64,000 nt of DNA from Kudoa neothunni (taxonomy: Eukaryota; Cnidaria), in the NCBI GenBank assembly GCA_964304625.1, contig OZ199838.1, forward strand, positions 10,788,001-10,852,000, written 5' to 3'. Shown here piece by piece: positions 21,336 to 34,040 of the stretch. Under the pieces are notes generated by a model. The model was not told the origin of the DNA, ran no database searches, and saw only the letters and a list, made by a program, of their open reading frames with translations. The position numbers and the translations under genes were made by a program. Every line of letters begins with the position of its first letter. Position 1 is the stretch's first letter.

Positions 21336-24300
21336 CTATATACACCTAGGAAGATTTCTGCGTGTTTTCATGATAGGACCGTGGTAGCTCGGATAATGTT
21401 CCAATTTATTAGCCTAATAAATAAATAAATAAGACTGGTAAAAAAGGATTGAATCTAACCTGGGGATTTAATTCGTGAGGTAGTGAACAGTTGCCTACAA
21501 CAAAAATATTTACATCTGACATTTTCTGGGATGCAAAGGTGTTAAAACATAGAGACATTCGTTGATGAGGTCAACATTTCGAATAATTCCTAAATTAGAA
21601 AGTTTAGATTATATTAAGCATATTCAATTAGAGAAACAAGACGTTCCCAAATGCACAAGAATGATAAGATCCAATAAACAAAATTTTACCTATTCCAAGA
21701 CAATTCATTTCTTCTGTGTAATTCACTAACCGCAATCTGGTGTTATAGATCGGTTGTTTTGAAGAATCTGTGATATTGGTTGCAGTTCCTTTTAAAGTGG
21801 TGTAATTCATTCTCACGTTGTTCCATGTACAAAGTCCAACGATTTTTAAAGGTAGACATTCAAATAAAGCTTCATAACAACCCTAAGAATTAAATATTAA
21901 CTGATCAATTTGTTATAATTTCTTATCATAGAATTAACAATTAAGTTAGAAAAATTAAATACAGTAGGTAACCGATTTTCCGTAACTTACTGCGTGTGCA
22001 AAAATAAAAAAATATACCTATTTTAAAGAAAAAATTTCATTTATACAATTATCTACTTTAACTGAAATAATATGTTATTTTAAATTATTTGTAATTATAT
22101 TTTCAAATGTGTATGTCGTAATTTTATGATGTTAAATCAGTATTTTGTCTAGATAATCAATTCCTCTCTATCGTAGATTTATTCTGCTTGTTTAAACATT
22201 TAAATGATCTTTTGATGATGTAAACTCTACCACTCGTTCATCTTCAGTTTCATAATCAGCAGATTCAATAGTCAAAAGAACATGCTCGTCAAAGTGTTTT
22301 GATGTAGGCATAATGACTTCCTCTTGAATAATCTCGGAATCTCCAGCTGAGAATTCTTTATTTTTAAATTTAATATTTCATGAACGCTCGCATTCATTGG
22401 GTGCAGCAAACCTATATTTTCTTAAACAATTAAATACGACATCCTTTGTAACACCGTCCCGTTATTTTTTAATTAGAAACAATGTTTTAGAATTTTTAAA
22501 ACAACGTGGTTTTTGTGATTTTCAATCACAAGAGATTCAATGTAACCTCCAGGCACAGATGCATGCCGCAAAACAGTAACTATTTTTTAGATTTTTGTCT
22601 CTCGGCAAAACATGGCACTTAAAATACTAGACCTCTACTTTGTTAATAAAATAATGCAATTTAGCAAAGGTTATAGATAAAATCATCGTTGTTATCTTTG
22701 ATTTAGTCGTTCAATTTAGATTACCAATTTTCTACAAAACTTTAGTCAACATAAGCAGCATCACCATGGGAAGTGATAGTTTTGAATTAAATCGTGATTT
22801 AAAACCAAGAAATCAATCATGGGTCATTACTAAGCTTAGGTTCAATTCTTTTGTCAATTGGTTTCTTTCATGTATGATATCATGAGAAGATAGTTCAAAT
22901 TTTTGATCTCAAATAATTTACCCACTCATATACTAATGTATCGATGTCGTTATTTGAACACTGTTTAAAATTTTTTCTCTCTGAAGAAGCCAAGCCAGTT
23001 TATAAGATAAAACTATATCTTTTTTCCTAATCAAGATGATATCTAGAGTAGGAATAGAAAAGAGCTTAAATTTACTAAAAGTAGTATTTTTGCACTCTTG
23101 TTTAGTATACTTTTAAAAAATCAATTAATTTATATTTCAGTTTTATTATTCCCCTTTTTTTTAATTTTCCAGAAATTATTAATGTAAAAAAAGGCACACC
23201 ACTAAATCCGCCTATAACTGAAAAGTTACGGAAAATCGGTTAAGCGCTAATAATTGGGAAAATCACTTCCAATGTTCAATTTTTAAAATGTTTGTGAACT
23301 ATTTTTAAAACATACAAATAAAATAAAATATATGGTTTAAAATATTATTCTAATATTTTAAGGGAAGAAAGTCCGAAGTTACCGAAAATCGGTTACCTAC
23401 TGTATTAGTATGTTTGGACATTTATAAATAATATAAAACTTAATAAATTTATTATTGAAACAAAATCATACCATTCTATCGGTGAAAGTTAGATAAATAT
23501 TGCTCCATTTGATTTGAACCGTCTTATAGAAAGGAATACATTGTAGAATGTTATTTGCATAAGGAAGAAGAGAACGACAATGTGGATCGTGTCTGTTGAA
23601 AAAATATTCCATAAAAGAGCATAACCTCAACTCGTTCGGTTTGAATCTCCAGAGCGATTCCTGAGAGTCTGGGGAATAGTCAAACGCAGGTAGATTGGTA
23701 GTTTCCGTCATTAATTGACGAATGGTGTATTTGTGGGAAGAAGCACTGGATGGGGGCGTCTTAAAGTAGAACCCCGAATTAGAGCAGATAAATTCGTTAG
23801 TAATGCGGAGTTTGGATTGGGAGTTTACATGAGTAAGCTGTACAACCAAATCAGGCTCACTGATGCGAATGGTATCAATCAAAAGATCCTGGCCCACATC
23901 TAAAACACAGAGAATCAATATCAAGTCTAATTCCTTCGACCAAATACCTTCAATCCAACCTTGAGTGTTTACAATTAGAACTTTGTCACAATAGGGTTCG
24001 TTAAAAGCGATATTGGAGACAAAATAGTTATAGATATAATTGACGGCTTGGATATAACGGCGTAAACAATGCGAAGGAGAAATATCACCCACATAACATG
24101 ATCTAAAGTACATTTATTTGCGAAGATGATTAATAATATCGTACGATATCAATGAGGTAGAGTTATTTGAGTTGGACTGTTGATGTGAAAAATTCGGCCC
24201 AAATACAGCCTTATTGATTTGAACCAATGAAACACATCCCGAAGGAGTAAATTCAGATTGGCCCAAATCGCAGTCCAGCCAGTATACTTTATAATTACGA

Positions 24301-24949
24301 GAGAGAAAACTGTTAGCAATGAAACGATTTAAAGTTGATTTTCCCGCTGATTTTTGCCCACAAGATAAGAATTTAATTAATTTTTTTTTATTTTTGGAAA
24401 CAAGTATATTCACTATATCATTCCATCCATCCAAATGCAGATATCTTCTCGAGATGCGATACTCAATGTTGGCTCCATCTACAAAGGGATGCACCGTAAT
24501 TGGATAATCTTTCCCATGCCCTTTGAATTTTCTGCAAATATTTGAATATAAATTAAGGCTGATAAAATTGGATTTTTCCAACAGAATTGCAGTTGAAAAA
24601 TTTTTCAGGGTACAATTTTCACAGTCGAAATATGGAGATATTTTATTTTTCTTATCCTCAGTCGATAACGAATTACCAGTTGCTTTAGATTCGAATAGAA
24701 ATATGCCGGTAGATGTGTGCGAAAAAAATATGTGTTTAATGTGGTCTGGCTTAAATTTATATCCAAAACACTCCAACCCACCAAACAAAAGCTCAAAACG
24801 ATATATTCCTTGTATATAACATTTCTATAAAAAATGTATTAAAGGACTTAAGTTAATTGGCCAATTATATCTAATACCATATTTTCTTTGAGTAGAATAA
24901 TTTTACCACGCTTATTGTTAAGCTCTAACTGCACATAGGAATCACCCAT
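21336..24949 (-). CDS. NOL9: Polynucleotide 5'-hydroxyl kinase NOL9/GRC3
   Basis: Nucleolar RNA kinase of the Clp1/Grc3 family acting in pre-rRNA ITS2 processing. Exons (minus): 24949-24878, 24824-24145, 24102-23948, 23899-23472, 21882-21690, 21589-21460 and 21413-21336. Introns are 53, 42, 48, 1,589, 100 and 46 nt; the 42-nt intron removes an in-frame TAA. Landmarks: Walker A GQKSAGKST, the DCDLGQSEFTPSGCVSL motif, VLIVNTQGW, LIDTIRISEPDLVVQL, VGLCTWNNVR, NCLGIG...NVDLINECLYVLTPLHP, NIFVVGNCSLPHEL, and a basic KTRRNLPR tail as in Grc3 proteins. About 578 residues, shorter than the human protein. Exon 6 lacks one base at the CCC at 21528-21530: LYVLTPLHP is in one frame and KMSDVNIFVVGN in the next. 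A missing C would repair it. A pogo-like element sits in the 1.6-kb intron. Confidence 0.88.
21962..23402 (-). mobile_element. pogo/Tigger-like element in NOL9 intron
   Basis: The termini CAGTAGGTAACCGATTTTCC (left) and its inverted copy GAAAATCGGTTACCTACTG (right) are flanked by TA on both sides (21960-21961 and 23403-23404), the target duplication of Tc1/mariner/pogo elements. A further internal half-copy (GTTACGGAAAATCGGTTAA) lies at about 23225. The 1.44-kb interior has only a fragment on the minus strand at about 22193-22345 (HFDEHVLLTIESADYETEDE) resembling the acidic tail of Tigger transposases. It is non-autonomous or dead. The terminal sequence is related to that of the element at 38412. 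Confidence 0.7.
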
Positions 24950-27900
24950 CGAAAATCCGAACTTATACTTTAGCGTATCAAATAAAAAGGTAAAATAAAA
25001 TTTGAAACACTAAATACAAAATACCACTCGTCGGCCTTTTGTTGTAGTGCGTGCGCGTCGTGGTTATCTCTTCAAAATATCGATGTCAACAAACATATAA
25101 AATTGCTTCACTTTTTAATACAAGCGGAGTAAATTTATTTCAAAACGATTTTATTATTGCTATATCTTTTTATACAGTAAACTAATATAAAATAGATTTC
25201 GGTTAATCTTGTAATGAACTTTTATGTTTTTTAAACGATAAAATCTTTTATAAAAAATAATTACAGTCAGAAATCGTAATTGTATAATTTTAGTGGGGAT
25301 TGGCGAAAAAGTACGCAATATCCATATCGTTGCGTGCGCGAGTTAATAATATTAAAATTTTATCCCTAAAATAAACTAATTTACAATTCTTTTAACATTA
25401 TTTATTATAAATAGGCATCTTTGGTTGAGTTTATAATTTTGGCTACCCTAGCTATTATTATCGGGTAGAATTCATTCATTCAATCCATCTATATTCTAGA
25501 CATTTAAATTACAACGTTCGGTGTATTTTTCAATTTCTCCGTATTGTCAACATATTTGATATGGTCATTCTTATTAAGACTAACGTCATGTTGGGCTTTT
25601 AATTTGAAATTGAATACAATTTTTTGTCAATTTTTAATATTTACCCTAGGTAATTAGAGATGTGTCTTGGGTATCCAAAACAATGTTAATCACACTATTA
25701 AAATTTTATAATTTCCGCAATTAAACATTATTTACATAAGTAAATAATTATTTTTTAGTATATAAATTTTTTTAATATTATTATTCTTCTTAATGATAAA
25801 GATTTATGCTTTACTTGTTATGAAAAATATAGCACCTATATAAAAGTTATTATATGAACACTAAATTGTAATAATTAAACTGATAATAAACACAGATATT
25901 TTTATCATGTTGAATAAAACAACATTTAGTTTGTACCACTTTTATCACTAATTTCTTTGTTATGTTAACTTTTTGTCGATAAAATTGCTTTCATAAATAT
26001 ATGGATAATTAATAAAAAATAAGATTTCTATTTGTAGAAGCACAAGGTTACATTACCTTGCGCATTTGTAACAAAAATTTTTCGTTTCATACAATAAATT
26101 TATTTCTTCCCTATTCGTTTAAATTTCGTATCCCCATATCTAAAAAATATCAAAAATTGGATCATGAATGCCTACCACCACGATAACTGAACTCGCTTTA
26201 GGTGTCACGAATGCGCAAATGAAAGGTGTATTAATTAAAAAAAATAATTTTTGGAAAAAAACAAAACGTTATATATATATAATTTATATTAGCAGAAGAT
26301 TTTTTTTTACTTTCTTCTCAAATTATGTCAGCGAAGCGTGGTTCATTTCTTGAGAGTGATAGTCTGAGATCATTCCCAGGATAAAAGGAATTCTTGTATT
26401 TGAGTTATATTAACTTATTTATCAAGAATGACCACGTTGAAAGTTTGATTAACCTCATTAATAATATATTTGAAATGTCTAATGATAATTATAAGAATTA
26501 TATTATATTTTATATAAAAATTGTGGATTACACATTTTTCTGACCTCCTCCGAATTAGGATTTTATTAAATATATAAATTATTTGTCAGCTAAATGTTTT
26601 ATTTCGTCGTCTTTTCATATATTAATAATTATTCGTAAAATATAGATCAAGAAATATCATATAAGGTCTATTCCTTTACCGATTATAAGCATATTAATTC
26701 TTGGTATATAGAAAGGAATATTAGGGCTCAAGGTTTCGGTATTCCTCAATTAAGATTGGTAATAGACAATAATTAAATTATAAATACAAAATTATATCTG
26801 TATATTTAAGTATCGTACTTTTATTAGGCGATGTATCCGCTATTTTGTTTAAGCGTAGCTATAACGAATTGATACAACTAAAATAAATAATCAGTAGACA
26901 TGTTACTGGGGGTTGACTTTGCTATGATAATAATTTTCCATTTTTCATGTTAAAAATCAAATAATTGTCTTCTAAGTCAAAATAATCTATGATTTAATGA
27001 AATAGGAATATATCTACTATATAAAGCAAACCGGTAATCCGTATGTGTCAGTGTGTACGCATTTTTCATTTTTGATAGAGAGACATATCGTTCCATTTGA
27101 GCACACATATGGAAAGATAAAATTTTATTTTAACACAGAAAAATACGTAAAAAATTGTAAAAAGTTTGCATCTTGCAAAATAACTAAAAACATTTTCACG
27201 TGATATGAGAGGTATGATTTCAGGATTTATGCTAACATATAGGTCATTCGTTAATATTATAAAAAGTTAATTTTAAATGCACTATATTGTTTATTTTAGT
27301 TTAAAATTATTGAAACGTAATTTAGTTATTGGAATAGTTCAAATAAGGAAGGTAATATTAGGTTATGTAGCCAAGCATTAATTCAAAATTCAGTTGTTGA
27401 TATCTAACAAGATTAGTCCTATTCATATGGTATGATTTAGAGATTACTGCAAACAACAAGGAGAAAATCGATATTTTAGGAGCTCTAAATAGGAAATTCA
27501 AACGCTTAGTAGTATTTATTCGTTTTTAAAAATATTAAACAAGGTTCATGCGTCCAATTAGTTACACAAATCATCAGTTAATTGGGTAATCTTTGTACTA
27601 TTTATCTAAATACTCTGAATTTACTTTGAACTTCAAATGACCTTGGCCTACTCAAGGCTTTAGTCTGCGTGGCCAGGCAAGGAAGCTCATGCGAAGCGGG
27701 GCTTTTGCGCTAGTTGTATGTATGATAGGGTCGGAAAAATATAGTTGAACTGGTTGGTTGACTTAACTTAATAAAATGACGGAGATTATACCATAATCTG
27801 CAGTTGCATGTGCTTTCTTATTACTGCCTCACACACAAGATTATAATAATGAGAGCAAGTGATGGGGGTGAGGTGCTCAGAGTTCGCATTAGAAATAAGC

Positions 27901-28643
27901 TAGATATTCCATCATTATTCCATAATTTTAGAAAATGTTTCAAAATAATGGTTTCTTTCCTCAAAACATCCTCGCGTATATATGTATATATAAGTAATAT
28001 GAGTAATGGTTTATGGGGCGATGCAAGTATTCAGCAGTAACTTAACAATGGTAAAAATTCAATCATTGAATTTTCATTAAATATAAATAATAAGTATTAC
28101 AGTTAGAAGGTTTAATAAAGTTTAACGGTCCAAAAGAATGAAAAAATTCTGATACAAAAATGACCCCAGTTGGTTCCTGGTGGAAGTTTTTTTATTTCGG
28201 TCCTTCGGGGGTTATTTAGACTATTCAAAAAAAGTTATCGGTTGTCAATAAATTTAAAAACAAAATTAAAAATAATTAATAATTTTTTATATATTTATAT
28301 TTTAGCAAAATCTATTCATATTAAGATTTATATAATTGACTGAAGTTCGCAGAAGTAAAAACTTCAAAATGCATCAAGTAAAAAAAGATAAGTGTAATCT
28401 TTTGGTATTAATTTTAGTATTGAAATATATTGCAAATTGAGATTTTTTCATTTAAAAAACAACTAAAATTCCAAAAATCCTATCGTCCATTAACAGTCTA
28501 AGCTGGGATTTCGCGTCAGTTGACAATTATCCTAAGGGATTCACAGTTTGCAGTTAATACTCCCCCTCGATTCACACATCTTTACCTCTATGGACGAATT
28601 TGTACGGTATATTGTGAACACTTGCGCATAGTGAAATAGCAGA
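24950..28643. other. Gene-poor spacer upstream of NOL9 and DJ-1
   Basis: AT-rich DNA of 3.7 kb. No open frame in it carries family features, and I see no RNA gene. It contains the 5' flanks of NOL9 (minus) and DJ-1 (plus), which point away from each other. Confidence 0.5.
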
Positions 28644-29446
28644 ATGAGAGCGTTATTAGTGATTGGTCCCCGTTCTGAAGATCTAGAAACAGTTGTCACT
28701 TTCGATATTCTTCGACGTGCAGAAGTAATCTAACCTCCACATTAATGGCACTGAGCTGTAATCATTAGTTTGACGTTGTCGTTGCGTCCGTATCAAATGA
28801 TGATTTTGTCCAATTCAACATGGGAGCAAAGCTGAAGCCTGACAAAAAGATAACCGAATGCAAAGATGTGTGATTGATTGAATATTTAATAAATCAGATA
28901 ATACAGTATCTTCTCATTATTTCACCTAGGAAATCTATGACCTGATTGCGTTCCCAGGCGGTCCAGGTAGTTTTGCTGTAGCTGATGTAAGTCTTCAATT
29001 TCAGTGTCTTCTTGACCACAGAAAACGCCCACCACAATCATCTATTTTTGTAATATTTAACCTAAATCTAGCATCCTCTATCACAGGAATTATGCAGGAA
29101 ACACATTAAAGCTGGAAAAGTTGTAGGAGCTATTTGTGCAGCTCCAGCAGCACTTTCGAAGTATGGTCTTTTCAACGGAAAGAAGATTACATGTCATCCA
29201 ACAACTGTTAATTCTGTTAGCAAAGGTAATTTAGTTTAATCGATGACAGGGATAACGATGGATCTAACATGGCTTTCTTTAGAATGTGTTTATGTGGACA
29301 GACGAGTCGTCATTGACGGCAAGCTTGTCACTAGCAAGGGACCCGGTACTGCTTACGATTTTGCACTTGCACTTGTTGAGGTTTGTGCTGGTCGGGACCT
29401 TAGCACAAGTCTTCGCCGAGATATTCTTCTTGATGATCAGCCATAA
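28644..29446 (+). CDS. PARK7: DJ-1/PARK7-family protein, intact copy
   Basis: DJ-1/PfpI-superfamily oxidative-stress protein (deglycase/chaperone functions debated). Exons: 28644-28724, 28769-28867, 28930-28986, 29087-29225 and 29283-29446; introns 44, 62, 100 and 57 nt, all GT-AG. Total 540 nt (179 residues), the family length. Landmarks: MRALLVIGPRSEDLETVVTF with the conserved Glu (residue 15, equivalent to human Glu18), FPGGPGSFAVAD, the nucleophile elbow GAICAAPAAL with the cysteine at about residue 96 (human Cys106), TCHPTT, and SKGPGTAYDFALALVE. The only other copy in the window is the damaged one at 48284, same strand, same five-exon structure. No neighbouring gene lies within 3 kb on either side. 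Confidence 0.92.
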
Positions 29447-32400
29447 ACAAATCGTTTAGTTCCTTACATTGTCTTTAAAGTTACTTATCGATAGTAGTCG
29501 TTCAATATTACGAGATTATGCAGTTGTTTACCCTCGATCGTTGCTATAATTATTTAACGATGGTGTCTCTCTCCACAACAGTGGTGCATGTGCGGAAGAT
29601 GATAAGATTAATTTTATTTCCTTGCTTTGTACATTTGAAAGTTAATGATCCGAAAAAGTTTTGAAAGCAAAAAGATAATTTCTTTAATATACAGCGTAGA
29701 CAAAATGGCGTTATTTATTAAGTTTAACATAATTATTCATTGTCTTGAATGTACCTATAGTTTTTACCTCTTTGATAATAAAATTAAGTTTGAACAGATT
29801 CGTGTTAATAAAATTTTCATTGTAGTAGGTGTTTTTTCCATACTGCTGTAGACAGGAGCTAAGCTTACTAAATAATTTGTTCGTCACCTCTACCAGGTTT
29901 ATCTAATGTGTGCAGCAATCTGTGTGTCAACTCTTTGTTGTTTTCATATTTATTATTTTCATTAAGTTTAAATAAAATCATTACAGTCTGATCCATTAAC
30001 TTCTTCGATATATGTGTTTAGATCAGTTGAGACATCGCTGTTCATTATTATTTCGTCATATTCAGATGCAACATTAAGTGGTGAGTGGGTTAAATTGTTA
30101 TTTATAGCCCGTCTTAGGATTATAAGCGTTTCTAGACTGATCTCAGATAGTCATACCAATTTATTAGGTGGCTGCATGATAGTCGTTGTAGAAAAAAGAA
30201 CTAAAGTCTCAAAGTATTGCTTCTTCACTTTTAGGGGCATGACATAGTTAAGCTTTAATTCAACATAAAGTTGAACTGTGATCTCCATGGTATTGTAGAT
30301 AATCGTGGTCATGAAATTCTTTAGAAAGATTCTCTGCTGTGAGAAGAAAAAAACGTAAAAGTGTGCTCGTTATTATATCATCATCCATCTTCACAGTAGT
30401 CATAGATAATTTTTGTTCTCTAATAATGAATTCGCCTTTCAAAATTTTTTTGACCGCGATCAATTATTAATAAAAATGTTTAAATGATTTATAACATTAA
30501 ATTTTGTACAAGTATTAGCTATCGTTTAAGCGTTAGAATTAGTTTTATACGTTGTTTTGAAAATGAAATAAAATATAGAAAAATGAATTAGTTGATTAAA
30601 ATTTGGTTGTTCACATTATAACTAAGGCATGAAATTTTTGATTGAAATCGATCAAAATAGATTTCAACCGCCGAAAAGGAACATTTGAAAATGGGAAGGA
30701 AGCGACGTGCATTCACTAATTACTTGGTAGAATGGAACGATTTTGAAAAAATTTAGGATCCACTTGTCTGTAAATATTGCAAACAACCTAACGAATTTTT
30801 GGAGATACAATCTGATGGCCCTAATATGCTTAATTTATCAATAAATTTTTTAATTGATATTGTTACTGCGCTGTATGACTTCTCAAAATTAATCAAAACA
30901 AACGAGAATTTTACATCACGGATCTTTGATTCGATAAATATGACTTGGTAATTAAGGGAGATAATTTGATCAAAAATCATAAGGATATTATTAGCTATGT
31001 TTCATTTGAATGTTGAAATAATTTGATGTTTAAATGTGATAATTTGTGTGATGCCGCAAACGGTGAAATATATTGATACATACAAGCCAATTACTATTGA
31101 TAAATTAAATGTTGATTATCTTCATTACTTCTTAGCAGGTAAAGGGAAGGTCGAGATTAATAACGAGTACTACATGTTATGTAAAATGATAAAAGATTCA
31201 ACTCGACCCTCAAATATTGATTCCTAAAATAAAATATGGAATGTTTGCCCCACTCTTTCGAGACGTTGTCAGGATATATTGATGCTACAAGTTTCCTCCA
31301 TTAATATTGATATGAGTTTCTCAAAATTACGAAATAATTTGGGAAAGAAAGTATTAACCTTTGTGATGGGCCTTAAAAATGCTAATGCTCAAAATAATCG
31401 ATTTTAATGGTCCATTCTAACTAAAATAAAAATCGACAAAGTTGAATTTAATTTTTTTATTTTGGTCGATAAAAACATTCGATCTTGAAATAAAAATGTC
31501 AAAAATTGCATGCCCTATTTATAACACAAAACTAAAGTAAAAAAATAAATCTTATTATCAAGCGCGCAGGCGCAACACATGGAAAGACATTATCGTTTAC
31601 TCTTTTTGTTAACTTTGTTTCAATGTCATTTCAGTAGGTCATTTATAATATGTTTTCTTATTAGGATCCTGGAAATTGCGTACTATAGGTTACAAATTAC
31701 AACCAAATGTAGTAAGCAAATATTTTGCATGTGCAGTTATTTTTTCCTTGTATTTTCATTAATATCTAGCATGGGAATATAGAGTTTCTTTTTAAATTAA
31801 AATCATTAAAAATATATTTTCAAGATTATTTGATCGAAAAATAAGCTATTATTTGTTGATAAAATATTTATGTATTTTTACATTGAGATATAATTTAGTA
31901 AATGACTATTTCTATGAAATTGTAAACATTGTTTAATTTTCTTTCTTATTTTTAATGTTTTACAACACAAAGTTTATTACATTTGGAGCATAATATTTTT
32001 TTATTATGCATCTATAACATTATTTTTAAATTGACGATTATTATTATCTATAAATATAATTTATTTTAATTTGAAAGAAATTGATAAATTTTAATATTTT
32101 AAATTCAGATAGGTTTTTTATATCTACTATTAATCATACGCTCATGTTTATGTTCGTCCAATTAACCCTTTATTATATCATAATTTCACTCTTTTATTTT
32201 TACGTCTAGTCGATTTAATTTAGTACGAAAAATGGATTAAACTACAAAATGATTTATTCATAGATTAAAATTTTTCGCAAAAATTCGGATAAAATATTAG
32301 ATGGTTTTGTCTTAATTCTTAATTAAATGTAAAAGCTTAAGAGAAACGTTGAAACACGTTTAAAACTTGCGTGAAGAAATTTTATGTGTAATTGTATTAC

Positions 32401-33183
32401 CGTCAGCAGATTACGAATGAAACATATTATTCCCATATCCAACTCATTTTTATGACCATTCTAGATAATAATTGAGCCAATATTCACTACAATGACTAAT
32501 TCTTGAGTTATAATTGTTTTATCAACTGAAATTAAATTAAATTTTAATTTCATCATAAATAAAAGCTGTAAGCCTTGATAAGCTATCAAAATATTATTAT
32601 CTCTAATAGTGTTATCATGCATTCATTTATGAAATATCTCTAAATTAAAAAAATTCCACATTACTTTATCTGGCTACACCATTTATTGTCAAATATCAAA
32701 TGATCATTATTTCGGCGCTTTCAGACATAGACTGGCATAATTATCTATTTTTTTAAATTTTTCTTCGAATATGCGAGAAAGTGAAGTTAAACTTTTCTCT
32801 TGTTCTAAATAATAAAAATAAAATCTACAATATTTAGACTAACAATGTTGCTATTGGTTAGTCATGTGATATGAATACATTGGTAATTTCCCAATTTAAT
32901 TCGAAAGTATTTTTCATAATTTTATCCCGTTATAATTATAAAAATATTATATAGCATGTCACTTAATATAAAATATGAATACGCCGTACAAATGCAAATG
33001 CGTACTATCAGTTACCTACTCTACTCTATTAACAAACAATTAATCCATTAGAACACGCAATAGTTTAGCAATTTCCACATAGGTTATAGTCCAAATTTTT
33101 GTATGGATCAATGAGATAATTCAATAATGCAAACTTATCAAAAAGTTGAATAGAAATTAATTAATTTTCTAATTTAAAACTTA
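29447..33183. other. Gene-poor spacer downstream of DJ-1
   Basis: No supportable gene. Fragments that look mildly protein-like occur at 30260-30463 (minus) and 31066-31227 (plus, YIDTYKPITIDKLNVDYLHY), but neither has a recognisable family nor splice partners I could connect. The 31.3-33.1 kb part is close to pure A+T. Confidence 0.4.
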
Positions 33184-34040
33184 TCAACTGGGGAGTTTGG
33201 GATCAGAATCAAGCTCGTGAAGATACATATATTCGAGGGAATCTAAAATGCCAGGATCGATTCGATAGACTTTAGGAATGACAGTTTTATCAAGTGAACG
33301 TTCTAATTTAACTTCTGCGTCAAAAATCATTGCTTTGGATGCTCTATAATTGAAAAAATAGGTTGTGAAAAGATGTTCAATGTCTTTGTAGGCTAAATCC
33401 AATAATAGAAATCATTAACTATAGGAATACGCATCAAAATTTACTCAAAAGGTTCAGAATGAACAATTGACCAACCATAGGGTAGTCTGTTAGACAAATA
33501 GTCACGCTGGGAAATTTGTAAGAGTGTAAACTTTCAATGAACTAATAAAACTAACTCATTTTATACACATACATTCATAATTCACTTTGTATCGGGCATA
33601 ATTAGAAGGAAGATAAAACGAAGCTTCAAAGTTATGTTTTGTATCAATGCTAACGTGCGGAATGCGGGCTTTTCTTGCAAGTTTGAGGATATGATGAATC
33701 GGAACGAAGGGTTCACTTTTGAAATGACACTATTTGAATTCGGAAATAAGTTTCATCAGGTTAGAATTTAAAATCCAGGAAATCACATTAAAATTAAAAA
33801 AATTTAAATATTCCGAAGATATGAACAATGAGTCTATTGATTTCAAATGAAAAACACACTCCTCAGCGTAATCGTCATTGTTGAGTGTTTCATCCAGATC
33901 TAAATCATATCTAGTCTATTACAAAAATAATCTCTTCAGAAATTACTAATATGAATTTCGTTTCTTTCAGGTATGAGAATTTTCTGGGTATTTTCGGTGG
34001 TTTTGTTAGAATAATGTATTGTATATGGAGTCTCCCAGCC
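33184..34040 (-). CDS. Unrecognised multi-exon gene (3' part)
   Basis: Five exons on the minus strand join in phase: 34040-33947, 33915-33860, 33715-33569, 33506-33445 and 33392-33184. The introns are 31, 144, 62 and 52 nt with GT-AG ends. The product reads RLHIQYIILTKPPKIPRKFS, YDLDLDETLNNDDYAEDEPF, VPIHHILKLARKARIPHVSI, then NFEASFYLPSNYARYKVNYE, ICLTDYPMVGQLFILNLLTY and a tail ending in YLHELDSDPKLPS. Amino-acid composition and phase agreement argue for a real gene. The 5' end is not found and probably lies beyond 34040. I do not recognise any domain, and assign no function. Confidence 0.5.

Noticed and set aside
22397-22579. Plus-strand ORF in the NOL9 intron
   Set aside because: It lies within the pogo-like element and has no transposase motifs in this frame.
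24113-24117. In-frame TAA in NOL9 (AAA TAA ATG), suggesting stop-codon readthrough or two genes
   Set aside because: A 42-nt GT-AG intron (24103-24144) removes the stop and keeps the frame, so no recoding is needed.
29645-33100. CRISPR array, operon or bacterial contamination
   Set aside because: No direct repeats with regular spacing. Spliceosomal introns and animal gene families throughout show a eukaryotic nuclear genome.
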